A stretch of 7,903 nt of DNA from Clostridiaceae bacterium (GTDB lineage Bacteria > Bacillota > Clostridia > Saccharofermentanales > DTU023). Below the pieces are notes generated by a model. That model saw nothing but the letters and a program-made list of their open reading frames with translations. It made no database searches and was not told the DNA's origin. This document shows positions 1 to 6,569 of the stretch, one piece after another; position 1 is the first letter of the stretch, and each line of letters begins with the position of its first letter. The stretch lies in assembly GCA_012800135.1 (NCBI GenBank), contig JAAZJV010000063.1, forward strand, positions 1 through 7,903, read 5' to 3'. A program made the translations under genes and the position numbers.

Positions 1-7
1 ATTTATT

Positions 8-161
8 CCGATTGATATGTTGCCGTCTTTATAAAAATACAACTTGTCAACTTGTCTCATTACGTTAAAGAGGAGGCATCCCGATTGAGAATTCACCATG
101 ACGGTCAATACTACGCAGGGAAACGTTTCGTTACGCTTAAAAGGGGGCATCCCGATTGAGA
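8..161. repeat. Short direct repeats with about 72-base spacing next to the terminator
   Basis: Two copies of a 31-base direct repeat occupy 60-90 and 131-161, with 27 of 31 positions identical and 40 unrelated bases between them. A third, decayed copy is visible at the left edge: the core CCGATTGA occurs exactly at 8-15, 81-88 and 152-159, and the 16 bases around the first core match the third copy at 13 positions. The third copy supplies the left arm and loop of the hairpin terminator, whereas the other two lack the matching right arm. They may be decayed terminator duplicates or the tail of a small repeated coding unit that continues to the left of the window. The sequence between copies is not repeated. 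I do not recognise the family. Confidence 0.6.
85..159 (+). CDS. Possible micro-ORF of 24 residues, TTG start (uncertain)
   Basis: A short plus-strand frame starts at TTG 85-87, eight bases after a perfect AGGAGG at 71-76, and ends with TGA at 157-159. It would encode a basic peptide ending in TLKRGHPD. The start overlaps the TGA (86-88) of another open frame that ends in the very similar TLKRRHPD, an arrangement seen in translationally coupled genes. The frame is open upstream as far as position 16, so it could also be the tail of a decayed longer gene. Its last 21 bases lie inside the terminator hairpin, which argues against strong expression. I recognise no family, and the coding nature is speculative; chance is a real alternative for so short a frame. 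Confidence 0.15.
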   Translation: MRIHHDGQYYAGKRFVTLKRGHPD

Positions 162-172
162 TGCCCCCTTTT
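139..172 (-). terminator. Rho-independent terminator of the transketolase gene, probably bidirectional
   Basis: A perfect 13-bp inverted repeat (139-151 with 160-172) surrounds the 8-base loop 152-159. The stem contains a GGGGGCATC/GATGCCCCC core closed by an A4/T4 pair, so a short U run follows the hairpin in both reading directions. It starts 67 bases after the transketolase stop codon and is the only strong terminator in the window. The dyad suggests that it also stops plus-strand transcription entering from the left, which would fit a convergent gene outside the window. Confidence 0.88.
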
Positions 173-183
173 CAATAGTTCAG

Positions 184-253
184 ATGGATGAATATAATAA
201 ACTTGCTTGATTAAGAACATTCCTAATGGATGAATACTTTAATCTTTCTTATT
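184..253. repeat. Direct repeat of 11 bases (about 27 with mismatches), 42 bases apart
   Basis: The 11-mer ATGGATGAATA occurs exactly at 184-194 and 226-236. Allowing mismatches, the similarity continues for about 27 bases (184-210 and 226-252), roughly 20 of 27 identical. The second copy overlaps the last codons of the transketolase gene, so this looks like a small local duplication of the 3' end of that gene. In plus-strand reading both copies begin ATG GAT GAA TAY and each ends quickly in a stop, but neither has a convincing ribosome binding site. Confidence 0.45.
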
Positions 254-2233
254 AAAAACGTCTCGACAAACATCTGCGACGTGCTCCGCTGTAAAACCGT
301 ATTCACACATAACAGCATTGCCCGGCCCCGACATACCGAACTGATCAATACCTATAACGGCTCCATCAAGACCAACGTATCGATGCCACGAAAGTGGTGA
401 CGCGGCTTCTACTGCTACCCGTTTGCGAAGCTTAGGTGGCAGGACTTCGTTCTTATAGGCTTCATCTTGCTCGTTAAAAACTTCCATTGAAAGAAAAGAC
501 ACGACACGCACTTGGATGCCGTCTTCCCCAAGAATATCAGCAGCGCCAAGCGCGATCTCAACCTCCGAACCTGATGCCATGAGGATAAGTTCCGGATCAT
601 CGCCCCCGTCACGAAGAACATATGCACCTTTCAGGGCTTTTTCAGCATCGGTTTCACGAGAAACGAGGCCTTGACGTGACAATGCCAGAATTGATGGTCC
701 CTCATAAGCTAATGACTGAAACCACGCCGAAGCGACTTCTTTTCTCCCAGCAGGTCGATAAACACGCACGCCGGGAATGGAACGCAACATGACCAGCTGT
801 TCAACAGGCTGGTGCGTCGGACCATCCTCTCCTACTGCCAAGCTGTCGTGTGTCAAAACGTAGATTACAGGCAATTTCATCAATGCGGATAAACGCAGAG
901 CGGCCTTCAAGTAATCAGAAAAAACAAGAAATGTCGCCACATACGGACGAAATCCGCCGTGAAGGGCAATGCCGTTCGCGATAGCGGCCATCGCGAATTC
1001 GCGAACGCCAAAATGTACACTGGCACCTTTTCGGTTATCGGATGAAAAGGAAGTGGCACTCTTAATCACTGTATTATTCGAAGGCGCGAGATCAGCGCTT
1101 CCACCAAAGAGACAAGGTGTCTTCTCAGATATCGCGTTCAGAATTCGGCCGAAAGAAGCCCGCGTCGCTTCATCATTCGGAACGACTTCAAGCAAATCGT
1201 AAAGGGTCAAACCATCAAGATCACAACCTGTCATCACTTGACGAAGCTGTTCGGCAAGATCCGGATTAGCTTTCTTCCACGCATCAAACGTCTCGCTCCA
1301 AGCGGTTTCCATACGCGACTTTGCGTCTGCCAATTTCCTCACATACCGAAGAATCTCCTCAGGCACTTCGAAGGGATCGAGATCCTCAGGCCAACCGATT
1401 GCCTGCTTGGTCAGAGTGACATTCGACTCCCCGAGCGGTGCGCCATGACAAGATGACAATCCCTCTCGCGGTGAGCCGTAGCCGATTTTGGTCTTGACGG
1501 TAATCAGCGAGGGGCGATCAGCTCGCGAACGCGCTTCTTCAATCGCACGGCCGACAGCGTCGCGATCATTGCCATCCGCTACGTGCAACACATGCCATCC
1601 ATAGGATTCAAAACGTTCACTCACATCTTCTGTGAAAGCAAGATCGGTCGAACCTTCGATTGTAATGTCATTGCTATCATAAAGGACGATCAGCTTGCCA
1701 AGCTTAAGCGTACCCGCCAATGACGCAGCTTCTGAGCTCACACCCTCCATCAAGTCTCCGTCCCCACAAAGCACGTACGTGTAATGATCAATAATTTTAT
1801 GTTCCGGTGTGTTATATGTGGCAGCAAGACGAGCCTCGGCCATCGCCATACCACATGCTATAGCAAACCCTTGCCCGAGAGGCCCTGTCGTCGTTTCGAC
1901 ACCGACCGTGTGCCCGTATTCCGGATGCCCGGGCGTCCGACTCCCCAGCTGGCGAAAATCAGCAATATCGTCTCGCGTAAGCCCATACCCAAAAAGATAC
2001 AGCAACGCATAAAGCATCGACGATGCATGTCCTGCCGAGAGAACAAATCGATCGCGATCCATCCAGGATGGATTCTCCGGACTATGCTTCATATGATGTG
2101 CCCACAACTCGTACGCCATGGGAGAGGCACCAAGAGGCATTCCAGGATGTCCCGAATTTGCCTTTTGAATCGCTTCAATCGATAAAACACGGATCGCCGC
2201 CGTCGCGCGATCATCCATTCGCCTATCTTTCAT
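239..2233 (-). CDS. tkt: Transketolase
   Basis: Transketolase moves two-carbon ketol units between sugar phosphates in the non-oxidative pentose phosphate pathway, using thiamine diphosphate (ThDP) and a divalent metal in the cytosol. The 664-residue protein is full length and not split into the two half-proteins found in some clostridia and archaea. From the chosen start, visible motifs are SGHPG (27-31), RTPGHPEYG (99-107, substrate His), the ThDP/metal motif GDGDLMEG (157-164) through Asn188, CHGAPLG with His263, GGSADLAPSN (377-386), the catalytic Glu412 in VREFAMA, and HDSLAVGEDGPTHQP (462-476), with the phosphate-binding Arg520 in LSRQ. All residues expected for activity appear present. 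The start at 2233 is preferred over an in-frame ATG at 2275 because a perfect AGGAGG lies five bases before it and the length then matches the family. The gene stands alone after secA, with its own terminator. Confidence 0.97.
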   Translation of the reverse strand: MKDRRMDDRATAAIRVLSIEAIQKANSGHPGMPLGASPMAYELWAHHMKHSPENPSWMDRDRFVLSAGHASSMLYALLYLFGYGLTRDDIADFRQLGSRTPGHPEYGHTVGVETTTGPLGQGFAIACGMAMAEARLAATYNTPEHKIIDHYTYVLCGDGDLMEGVSSEAASLAGTLKLGKLIVLYDSNDITIEGSTDLAFTEDVSERFESYGWHVLHVADGNDRDAVGRAIEEARSRADRPSLITVKTKIGYGSPREGLSSCHGAPLGESNVTLTKQAIGWPEDLDPFEVPEEILRYVRKLADAKSRMETAWSETFDAWKKANPDLAEQLRQVMTGCDLDGLTLYDLLEVVPNDEATRASFGRILNAISEKTPCLFGGSADLAPSNNTVIKSATSFSSDNRKGASVHFGVREFAMAAIANGIALHGGFRPYVATFLVFSDYLKAALRLSALMKLPVIYVLTHDSLAVGEDGPTHQPVEQLVMLRSIPGVRVYRPAGRKEVASAWFQSLAYEGPSILALSRQGLVSRETDAEKALKGAYVLRDGGDDPELILMASGSEVEIALGAADILGEDGIQVRVVSFLSMEVFNEQDEAYKNEVLPPKLRKRVAVEAASPLSWHRYVGLDGAVIGIDQFGMSGPGNAVMCEYGFTAEHVADVCRDVFNKKD

Positions 2234-2238
2234 ACTGA

Positions 2239-2244
2239 CCTCCT
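2239..2244 (-). promoter_or_regulatory. Ribosome binding site that decides the transketolase start
   Basis: AGGAGG at 2244-2239 lies five bases before the ATG at 2233-2231. The alternative in-frame ATG 42 bases upstream (2275) would add 14 residues with no family similarity and would place this site inside the coding region. Confidence 0.85.
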
Positions 2245-2307
2245 GCGCTGCACGCGTCTTGCCGGTTGAATACATATCACTACTGATACGAATCCAGCAT
2301 GTTTTAA

Positions 2308-2334
2308 ACTATATGTTCGATCATTATCGTCAAA
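2308..2334 (-). promoter_or_regulatory. Weak candidate promoter for the transketolase gene
   Basis: On the minus strand TTGACG (2333-2328) matches the -35 consensus at five of six positions. The best -10 nearby, TATAGT at 2313-2308, is only 14 bases away, which is shorter than usual; TAGTTT at a 16-base spacing matches poorly. The rest of the 236-base secA-transketolase gap (2234-2469) offers nothing clearly better. A promoter here is expected because the gap is long, but its exact position is uncertain. Confidence 0.3.
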
Positions 2335-2394
2335 CACTTGCATCGTCTCTGACACCTATGGCAATTATCGTTTAGAATGACCGCCTCTTCCTAA

Positions 2395-2412
2395 TAGTTT
2401 ATATAGTTTATG
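2395..2412. repeat. Tandem 9-base repeat in the secA-transketolase gap
   Basis: TAGTTTATA (2395-2403) is followed directly by TAGTTTATG (2404-2412), eight of nine bases identical. Fifteen bases further right lies the perfect 10-base palindrome TCGACGTCGA (2427-2436). Both sit between the secA stop and the transketolase start. They could be regulator binding sites or an AT-rich promoter part, but nothing in the sequence settles this. No hairpin with a T run was found after secA. Confidence 0.4.
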
Positions 2413-2469
2413 TACGGCGTTGTTTTTCGACGTCGACTTTTCATAAAGGCCGCAAGTCAATAACGACAT

Positions 2470-5310
2470 CTATCGATCCTCTTTTTCATCTTGTGCTAGA
2501 TGACAATTTTTATATTTCTTGCCACTGCCGCACCAGCAGGGATCATTCCGTCCCGGTCGGTATTTTTTTCGAACCGGCGCAGCTTTTGGTTCAGGGGCTG
2601 ATGCCTCCATTGAGCCTTGATCATCTATATTTCTTGATGGCGCCGACGCTCCGGACCATCCTTGTGATCCGCGTCCTTCAAGTAGCTTGTCCGGAGCACT
2701 CCTTCTCATTCGCGTGCTGCTCTCTGCCACAAATCGTGCTCGCATGATCAGGCGAACTGCATCTTGTTTGATGGCTTCGTTCATCGCATCAAACATGTCA
2801 AATCCTTCGCGCTTATATTCAATAACAGGATCATGCTGAGCATAACCGCGCATGCCAATACTGTCGCGAAGTTCATCCATCATGTCGATGTGATCCATCC
2901 AGTGTCGATCGACTGTCTGCAAAAGGACGACGCGCTCCACCTGACGGAACAAATCATCCGATCCAATTTCAGCGGAACGCGATTCAAGTTTAGCAAGCGC
3001 ATTTTCCGTGAGACGTTCAACCACCTCTTCGCCATCCTCCGATTCCCGGGAATGAAGCAATGCAGTCAATGCGGGAAGCGGCCCAAATTCATCTTCGACA
3101 CGCGAACGAAGCACTTCACGATCCCAATCGGCAGGGTCTGACGAACGGCTCATAAAATCAGCGAGAATACTTCGCATTCTTTCTTCGACGATACGTTGAA
3201 AATACGCATGCAGATCATGACCTTCAAGTACTTCACGGCGCTGCTTATAGATGATCTGGCGCTGCAAATTCATGACGTTGTCATACTCAAGGACATTCTT
3301 CCGGATCGCGAAGTTCATGCCTTCAACACGACGTTGTGCTGCTTCGATGCTTTTTGCCAGCAGTGGGTGTGAGATCTCAACCGTTTCATCAACACCGAGC
3401 GTTGAAAACATTCGATCCATCCTCTCACCGCCGAATAGACGCATCAAATCATCCTCAAGCGAGAGATAGAATTTTGAAAATCCGGGATCTCCTTGACGAC
3501 CGGCGCGACCGCGCAACTGGTTGTCAATTCTGCGCGATTCGTGACGCTCTGTTCCGACAATGCAAAGACCTCCCACTTCGATCACACTCTCTTTTTCATA
3601 GGCGATTTCAGCGGTAAAACGTTCCTTAAGCCTTGCAAAAACGTCGCGTGCACGTAAGATCGTCTCGTCATCGGTCACATTAAAGGCCGTGCTGTTTTCG
3701 ATCATTTCCTCATCGTAACCTTGCTTTCGCATTTCCTGACGGGCAAGAAATTCCGGGTTGCCGCCCAGCATAATATCTGTTCCGCGTCCGGCCATGTTCG
3801 TCGCGATCGTGACCGCGCCGTAACGCCCGGCCTGTGCGACAATTTCCGCCTCGCGTTCATGATAACGAGCGTTCAGCACATTGTGCGGTATGCCGGCTTT
3901 TGTGAAAAGTTTTGATAGTATTTCGGAATGCTCGACCGTAACAGTACCTACAAGTACAGGCTGCCCAATCTCGTGGCGTTCTCTTACAAAATCTAGTACC
4001 GCATTGTACTTGCCGCGTTCTGTCTTAAAAATGGCATCCGGCGCGTCTTCTCGGATCATAGGTTCATTGGTAGGAATGGAAATAACGTCCAGATTATAAA
4101 TTTCCCTGAATTCATCTTCTTCTGTCAACGCCGTACCCGTCATACCTGAAAGCTTATTGTACATCCGGAAATAATTCTGGAATGTAATAGTTGCCAGCGT
4201 CTTATTCTCTTGGCGAATGTCAACACCTTCTTTAGCTTCAATAGCTTGGTGGAGTCCGTCACTGTAACGACGACCGAACATCAGACGTCCTGTAAAGTCG
4301 TCGACGATAACGATCTCGCCGTCCTTGATGACATAATCGCGATCAAGGTGCATAATACCGCGTGCCTTCAAGGCTTGATTGATATGGTGATTGATATCGT
4401 AGTTTTCCTGATCGGAGAGATTTTCTAGGTTATAAAAACGTTCGGCTTTTGCGACACCGCGTTCTGTAAGTACAGCGCTTCTCGCCTTTTCATCGACAAC
4501 GTAGTCGGCACCCGACTCTAGTTCTTCAAGCTCATCCTCCGTTCTGATGGATTCATCCTGAATGACGCGTTTTTCTTTTAAACCGCGCACAAAGTCGTTG
4601 GTTTTTTTGTAAAGTGCAGAAGAGTCGGTGCCTGCCCCGGAAATGATGAGCGGCGTTCGCGCTTCGTCAACCAAGATGCTGTCAACCTCGTCAACAATCG
4701 CAAAATTTAATTGTCGCTGGACACAATCTTCGAGCGCTAGAACCATGTTGTCGCGAAGATAATCAAAACCGAACTCATTGTTCGTTCCATACGTCACATC
4801 TGCAGCATACGAGGCGCGTCTCGTCCTTTTATCGAGACCGTGCACAATCAGGCCGACATCCACTCCAAGATAACGGTAAATTTTACCCATCCATTCGCTA
4901 TCGCGCTTTGCAAGATAATCGTTAACGGTCACAACATGAACGCCATTTCCCGTCAGCGCATTAAGATACACAGGCAAAGTCGCGACAAGCGTTTTACCTT
5001 CACCGGTGCGCATTTCTGCGATCCGTCCCTGATGAAGAACAATACCGCCTTCTACTTGTACGGGAAAGTGCGTCATGCCAAGTACGCGTGTACTCGCTTC
5101 GCGAACTGTAGCAAATGCCTCAGGAAGTATTGCGTCAAGCGTTTCCCCATCTGCAAGCCGCCTTCGAAGAAGATCGGTCATGCCTCTGAGTTCGCCCTCC
5201 GATTTATTTTTGAAATCGTCAGCAAGTGCGAGGACATGACGCACTTGCTGACGATTTTTCTTTAATTCACGCTCGGAATACGTTCCGAAAATCGCATCAA
5301 ATAATCCCAT
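2470..5310 (-). CDS. secA: Protein translocase subunit SecA
   Basis: SecA is the ATPase motor that pushes unfolded preproteins through the SecYEG channel at the cytoplasmic membrane. The 946-residue protein is complete. In order it shows the Walker A motif MRTGEGKT (100-107), VVTVNDYLAKRD (126-137), the Walker B box DEVDS (207-211), the SecA signature DEARTPLIISG (215-225), the preprotein cross-linking region within about 226-375, the second nucleotide-binding fold with TNMAGRGTDI (504-513) and QLRGRAGRQGDPG (598-610), and the helical scaffold and two-helix finger (about 640-840, including DRHWMDHIDMMDELR). A variable linker (about 865-912) leads to a C-terminal zinc-binding tail with Cys925, Cys927, Cys936 and His937. 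The length is slightly above that of typical SecA1 proteins, and the zinc tail argues against an accessory SecA2. The start has AAGGA six bases upstream. No prfB follows it, unlike in many Bacillota. Confidence 0.98.
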   Translation of the reverse strand: MGLFDAIFGTYSERELKKNRQQVRHVLALADDFKNKSEGELRGMTDLLRRRLADGETLDAILPEAFATVREASTRVLGMTHFPVQVEGGIVLHQGRIAEMRTGEGKTLVATLPVYLNALTGNGVHVVTVNDYLAKRDSEWMGKIYRYLGVDVGLIVHGLDKRTRRASYAADVTYGTNNEFGFDYLRDNMVLALEDCVQRQLNFAIVDEVDSILVDEARTPLIISGAGTDSSALYKKTNDFVRGLKEKRVIQDESIRTEDELEELESGADYVVDEKARSAVLTERGVAKAERFYNLENLSDQENYDINHHINQALKARGIMHLDRDYVIKDGEIVIVDDFTGRLMFGRRYSDGLHQAIEAKEGVDIRQENKTLATITFQNYFRMYNKLSGMTGTALTEEDEFREIYNLDVISIPTNEPMIREDAPDAIFKTERGKYNAVLDFVRERHEIGQPVLVGTVTVEHSEILSKLFTKAGIPHNVLNARYHEREAEIVAQAGRYGAVTIATNMAGRGTDIMLGGNPEFLARQEMRKQGYDEEMIENSTAFNVTDDETILRARDVFARLKERFTAEIAYEKESVIEVGGLCIVGTERHESRRIDNQLRGRAGRQGDPGFSKFYLSLEDDLMRLFGGERMDRMFSTLGVDETVEISHPLLAKSIEAAQRRVEGMNFAIRKNVLEYDNVMNLQRQIIYKQRREVLEGHDLHAYFQRIVEERMRSILADFMSRSSDPADWDREVLRSRVEDEFGPLPALTALLHSRESEDGEEVVERLTENALAKLESRSAEIGSDDLFRQVERVVLLQTVDRHWMDHIDMMDELRDSIGMRGYAQHDPVIEYKREGFDMFDAMNEAIKQDAVRLIMRARFVAESSTRMRRSAPDKLLEGRGSQGWSGASAPSRNIDDQGSMEASAPEPKAAPVRKKYRPGRNDPCWCGSGKKYKNCHLAQDEKEDR

Positions 5311-5316
5311 ATTTCA

Positions 5317-5321
5317 TCCTT
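5317..5321 (-). promoter_or_regulatory. Ribosome binding site of secA
   Basis: AAGGA at 5321-5317 lies six bases before the ATG at 5310-5308. Together with the conserved N-terminus MGLFDAIFG this fixes the secA start. Confidence 0.75.
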
Positions 5322-5365
5322 CGACGGAGCCTTGCATACCATAGTCGGCATACAACGTCCGCAAC

Positions 5366-5395
5366 AATATAAAATGAATATTCGCCATTAGTTAA
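5366..5395 (-). promoter_or_regulatory. Candidate promoter P1 of secA (nearest to the gene)
   Basis: On the minus strand TTAACT (5395-5390) is a 4/6 match to the -35 consensus and TATATT (5371-5366) a 5/6 match to the -10, separated by 18 bases. Transcription would begin near 5360, giving a leader of about 50 bases. The region is AT-rich, so chance matches are likely, and this is one of three candidates. Confidence 0.35.
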
Positions 5396-5428
5396 CATGA
5401 TATACGGTGCTCAGCATATGTCGACCGA

Positions 5429-5457
5429 ATCATATCAAAGGCATTAAAAGTTTTCAG
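5429..5457 (-). promoter_or_regulatory. Candidate promoter P2 of secA
   Basis: On the minus strand CTGAAA (5457-5452) matches the -35 consensus at four of six bases and TATGAT (5434-5429) matches the -10 at five of six, with the optimal 17-base spacing. Transcription would start near 5422, giving a leader of about 110 bases. Confidence 0.4.
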
Positions 5458-5475
5458 TGTTATTCTTCCTTCATT

Positions 5476-5503
5476 ATTATACCCCAGACATGTCGAATAT
5501 CAT
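5476..5503 (-). promoter_or_regulatory. Candidate promoter P3 of secA, perfect -10
   Basis: The minus strand has a perfect TATAAT (5481-5476) with ATGATA (5503-5498, four of six) 16 bases upstream. Transcription would begin near 5469, leaving an untranslated leader of about 160 bases. This has the best -10 in the 257-base gap and supports secA being transcribed separately from the Tad-like genes. The leader shows no riboswitch I recognise and no SecM-like reading frame. Confidence 0.5.
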
Positions 5504-5567
5504 GCTTTAACACCTACTCACGCCATATTCTCATCGGTTAGAAGCAGCGAGTATCGCAATACAACAC

Positions 5568-6569
5568 TTAATCCGAATCTTGGTATAAATAACTTGTCCC
5601 GTATTCCCTCACATCGAGTATTACACCTAACGATGTCGCCATGTTCTGCCAACATGTAATCACCTCACTCGTTTTCCATGAAACCGAATTATCGGGTATC
5701 ACGAGGATGAGACGTCGTTTCTTTATTTCACCGGGCGACGGTCCCTCCTCGCCTGCGCCCTGAAAAGCAGCCAATGATTCGACATGGTGCATTATTTTCT
5801 TCTCTGCCGCATCTTGTGATCGGTATGTAGGCGCCGTAATATCCATACTCTTGATGGAAACCGCTTCAACGCCGTTCCACATGGCAATCACCGGATAAAA
5901 CGGCGGAAGATGACCCCCAAACGCCGCTCTAATCGCCGCTCCGCGCTCAAAATTCGAAAGCATCCACACACTGTCTTTATCTTCATCTTCTTCATTTGAC
6001 GTGTCGTCTCTTTCCTCAAAAAGATAGACATTCCAGATCGGAACACGTGAACGTATGACCTGCCACGGCGCACCTTGGGGCATCATTTTGCGATAAGAAA
6101 GAATCAACCAACACGTTTTTCTGTTCTTATCAAAATCAAAAGCGAGCTTCATCTCCCCATCGGGTGGCGAACAATGCTGTCCTGCAGCCGTTAGTCGCGA
6201 CCAATAAGACACGCGGTTTAAGATAAAGGGCGAAGCGAGCAGTGTGGACGCAAGATCAGATATCCCGTCTACAGCAATCTTAGCAAGAGTTGGATCGGAA
6301 ACAGTTTTTCTAATCCACTCTTCCTGATCCACAGCATCCACAACACTTTCCAGAACGTCTTCAAGAGGAAGTAATAGTGCGATCTCATTTGCCGTCTGGT
6401 CAAGCGCGTGACCGAGAATGATGGAATCGCGAACGGTTTGTATTGCCAACACAAAAAGCAAAATGATGGCAATCATTACGGGAAAAACAAGCGCTGCTTC
6501 GAGCGAAATAGTCCCTTTGAGGCGCATCTTTCTTGAAATAGATAAATTGTTGATATTCTTGTGATTCAT
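5568..6569 (-). CDS. TadE-like pseudopilin with long C-terminal region
   Basis: This 333-residue protein is a likely minor pseudopilin of a tight-adherence (Tad) pilus, anchored in the cytoplasmic membrane with its bulk outside. A basic 19-residue leader ends in Gly19, followed by TISLEAALVFP with Glu at +5 and a hydrophobic helix (about 24-46). This is the class III prepilin site processed by TadV-type peptidases and the TadE domain hallmark. The section about 155-185 resembles the strand region of TadE proteins. A highly acidic stretch (187-199) follows. The end (about 284-325) reads RRLILVIPDNS and LGVILDVREYG, like the C-terminal region I associate with Firmicutes TadE-type proteins. It is much longer than typical TadE. 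Its ATG overlaps the stop of the preceding gene by four bases (ATGA), with GAGG seven bases and AAGGAGG thirteen bases upstream. No terminator is visible after the stop. The prepilin site is secure; the exact role is inferred. Confidence 0.8.
   Translation of the reverse strand: MNHKNINNLSISRKMRLKGTISLEAALVFPVMIAIILLFVLAIQTVRDSIILGHALDQTANEIALLLPLEDVLESVVDAVDQEEWIRKTVSDPTLAKIAVDGISDLASTLLASPFILNRVSYWSRLTAAGQHCSPPDGEMKLAFDFDKNRKTCWLILSYRKMMPQGAPWQVIRSRVPIWNVYLFEERDDTSNEEDEDKDSVWMLSNFERGAAIRAAFGGHLPPFYPVIAMWNGVEAVSIKSMDITAPTYRSQDAAEKKIMHHVESLAAFQGAGEEGPSPGEIKKRRLILVIPDNSVSWKTSEVITCWQNMATSLGVILDVREYGTSYLYQDSD

Larger units (their letters stand above)
5391..5511. repeat. Widely spaced inverted repeat flanking the secA promoter candidates
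   Basis: GTTAACATGATAT at 5391-5403 is the inverted counterpart of ATATCATGCTTTAAC at 5497-5511, with 13 paired bases and two extra bases in the right arm. The arms are 93 bases apart. The right arm covers the -35 position of the most distant promoter candidate and the left arm overlaps that of the nearest, so a DNA-binding role is conceivable. A chance match in AT-rich DNA is also possible. Confidence 0.35.

Noticed and set aside
8..161. CRISPR-like layout: about 31-base repeats separated by about 40 unrelated bases
   Set aside because: Only two good copies exist, they differ at four positions, the third is badly decayed although it would be internal, and the last copy is fully explained as a terminator arm. 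No cas gene is present in the window.
991..1004. Perfect 14-base palindrome TCGCGAATTCGCGA inside the transketolase gene
   Set aside because: It coincides with the codons around the invariant catalytic region VREFAMA and is explained by protein constraint plus codon choice.
1784..2185. Long plus-strand open frame opposite the transketolase gene
   Set aside because: It lies wholly antisense to a conserved gene, has no ribosome binding site I can see and shows no recognisable domain.
2234..2275. N-terminal extension of transketolase from the ATG at 2275
   Set aside because: The extension contains the strong ribosome binding site for the ATG at 2233 and has no family similarity, so it is more likely untranslated leader.
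2433..2459. Possible terminator after secA (GACTT/AAGTC stem)
   Set aside because: The stem is only five pairs with a loop of about fourteen bases, and no T run follows in the direction of transcription.
4840..5265. Plus-strand open frame of 141 codons opposite the 5' part of secA
   Set aside because: It is a shadow of the highly conserved secA reading frame and its translation shows no domain or family feature.
5541..5567. Small hairpin GCGA-TAC-TCGC after the TadE-like gene
   Set aside because: Four base pairs without a following T run are not enough for a terminator.
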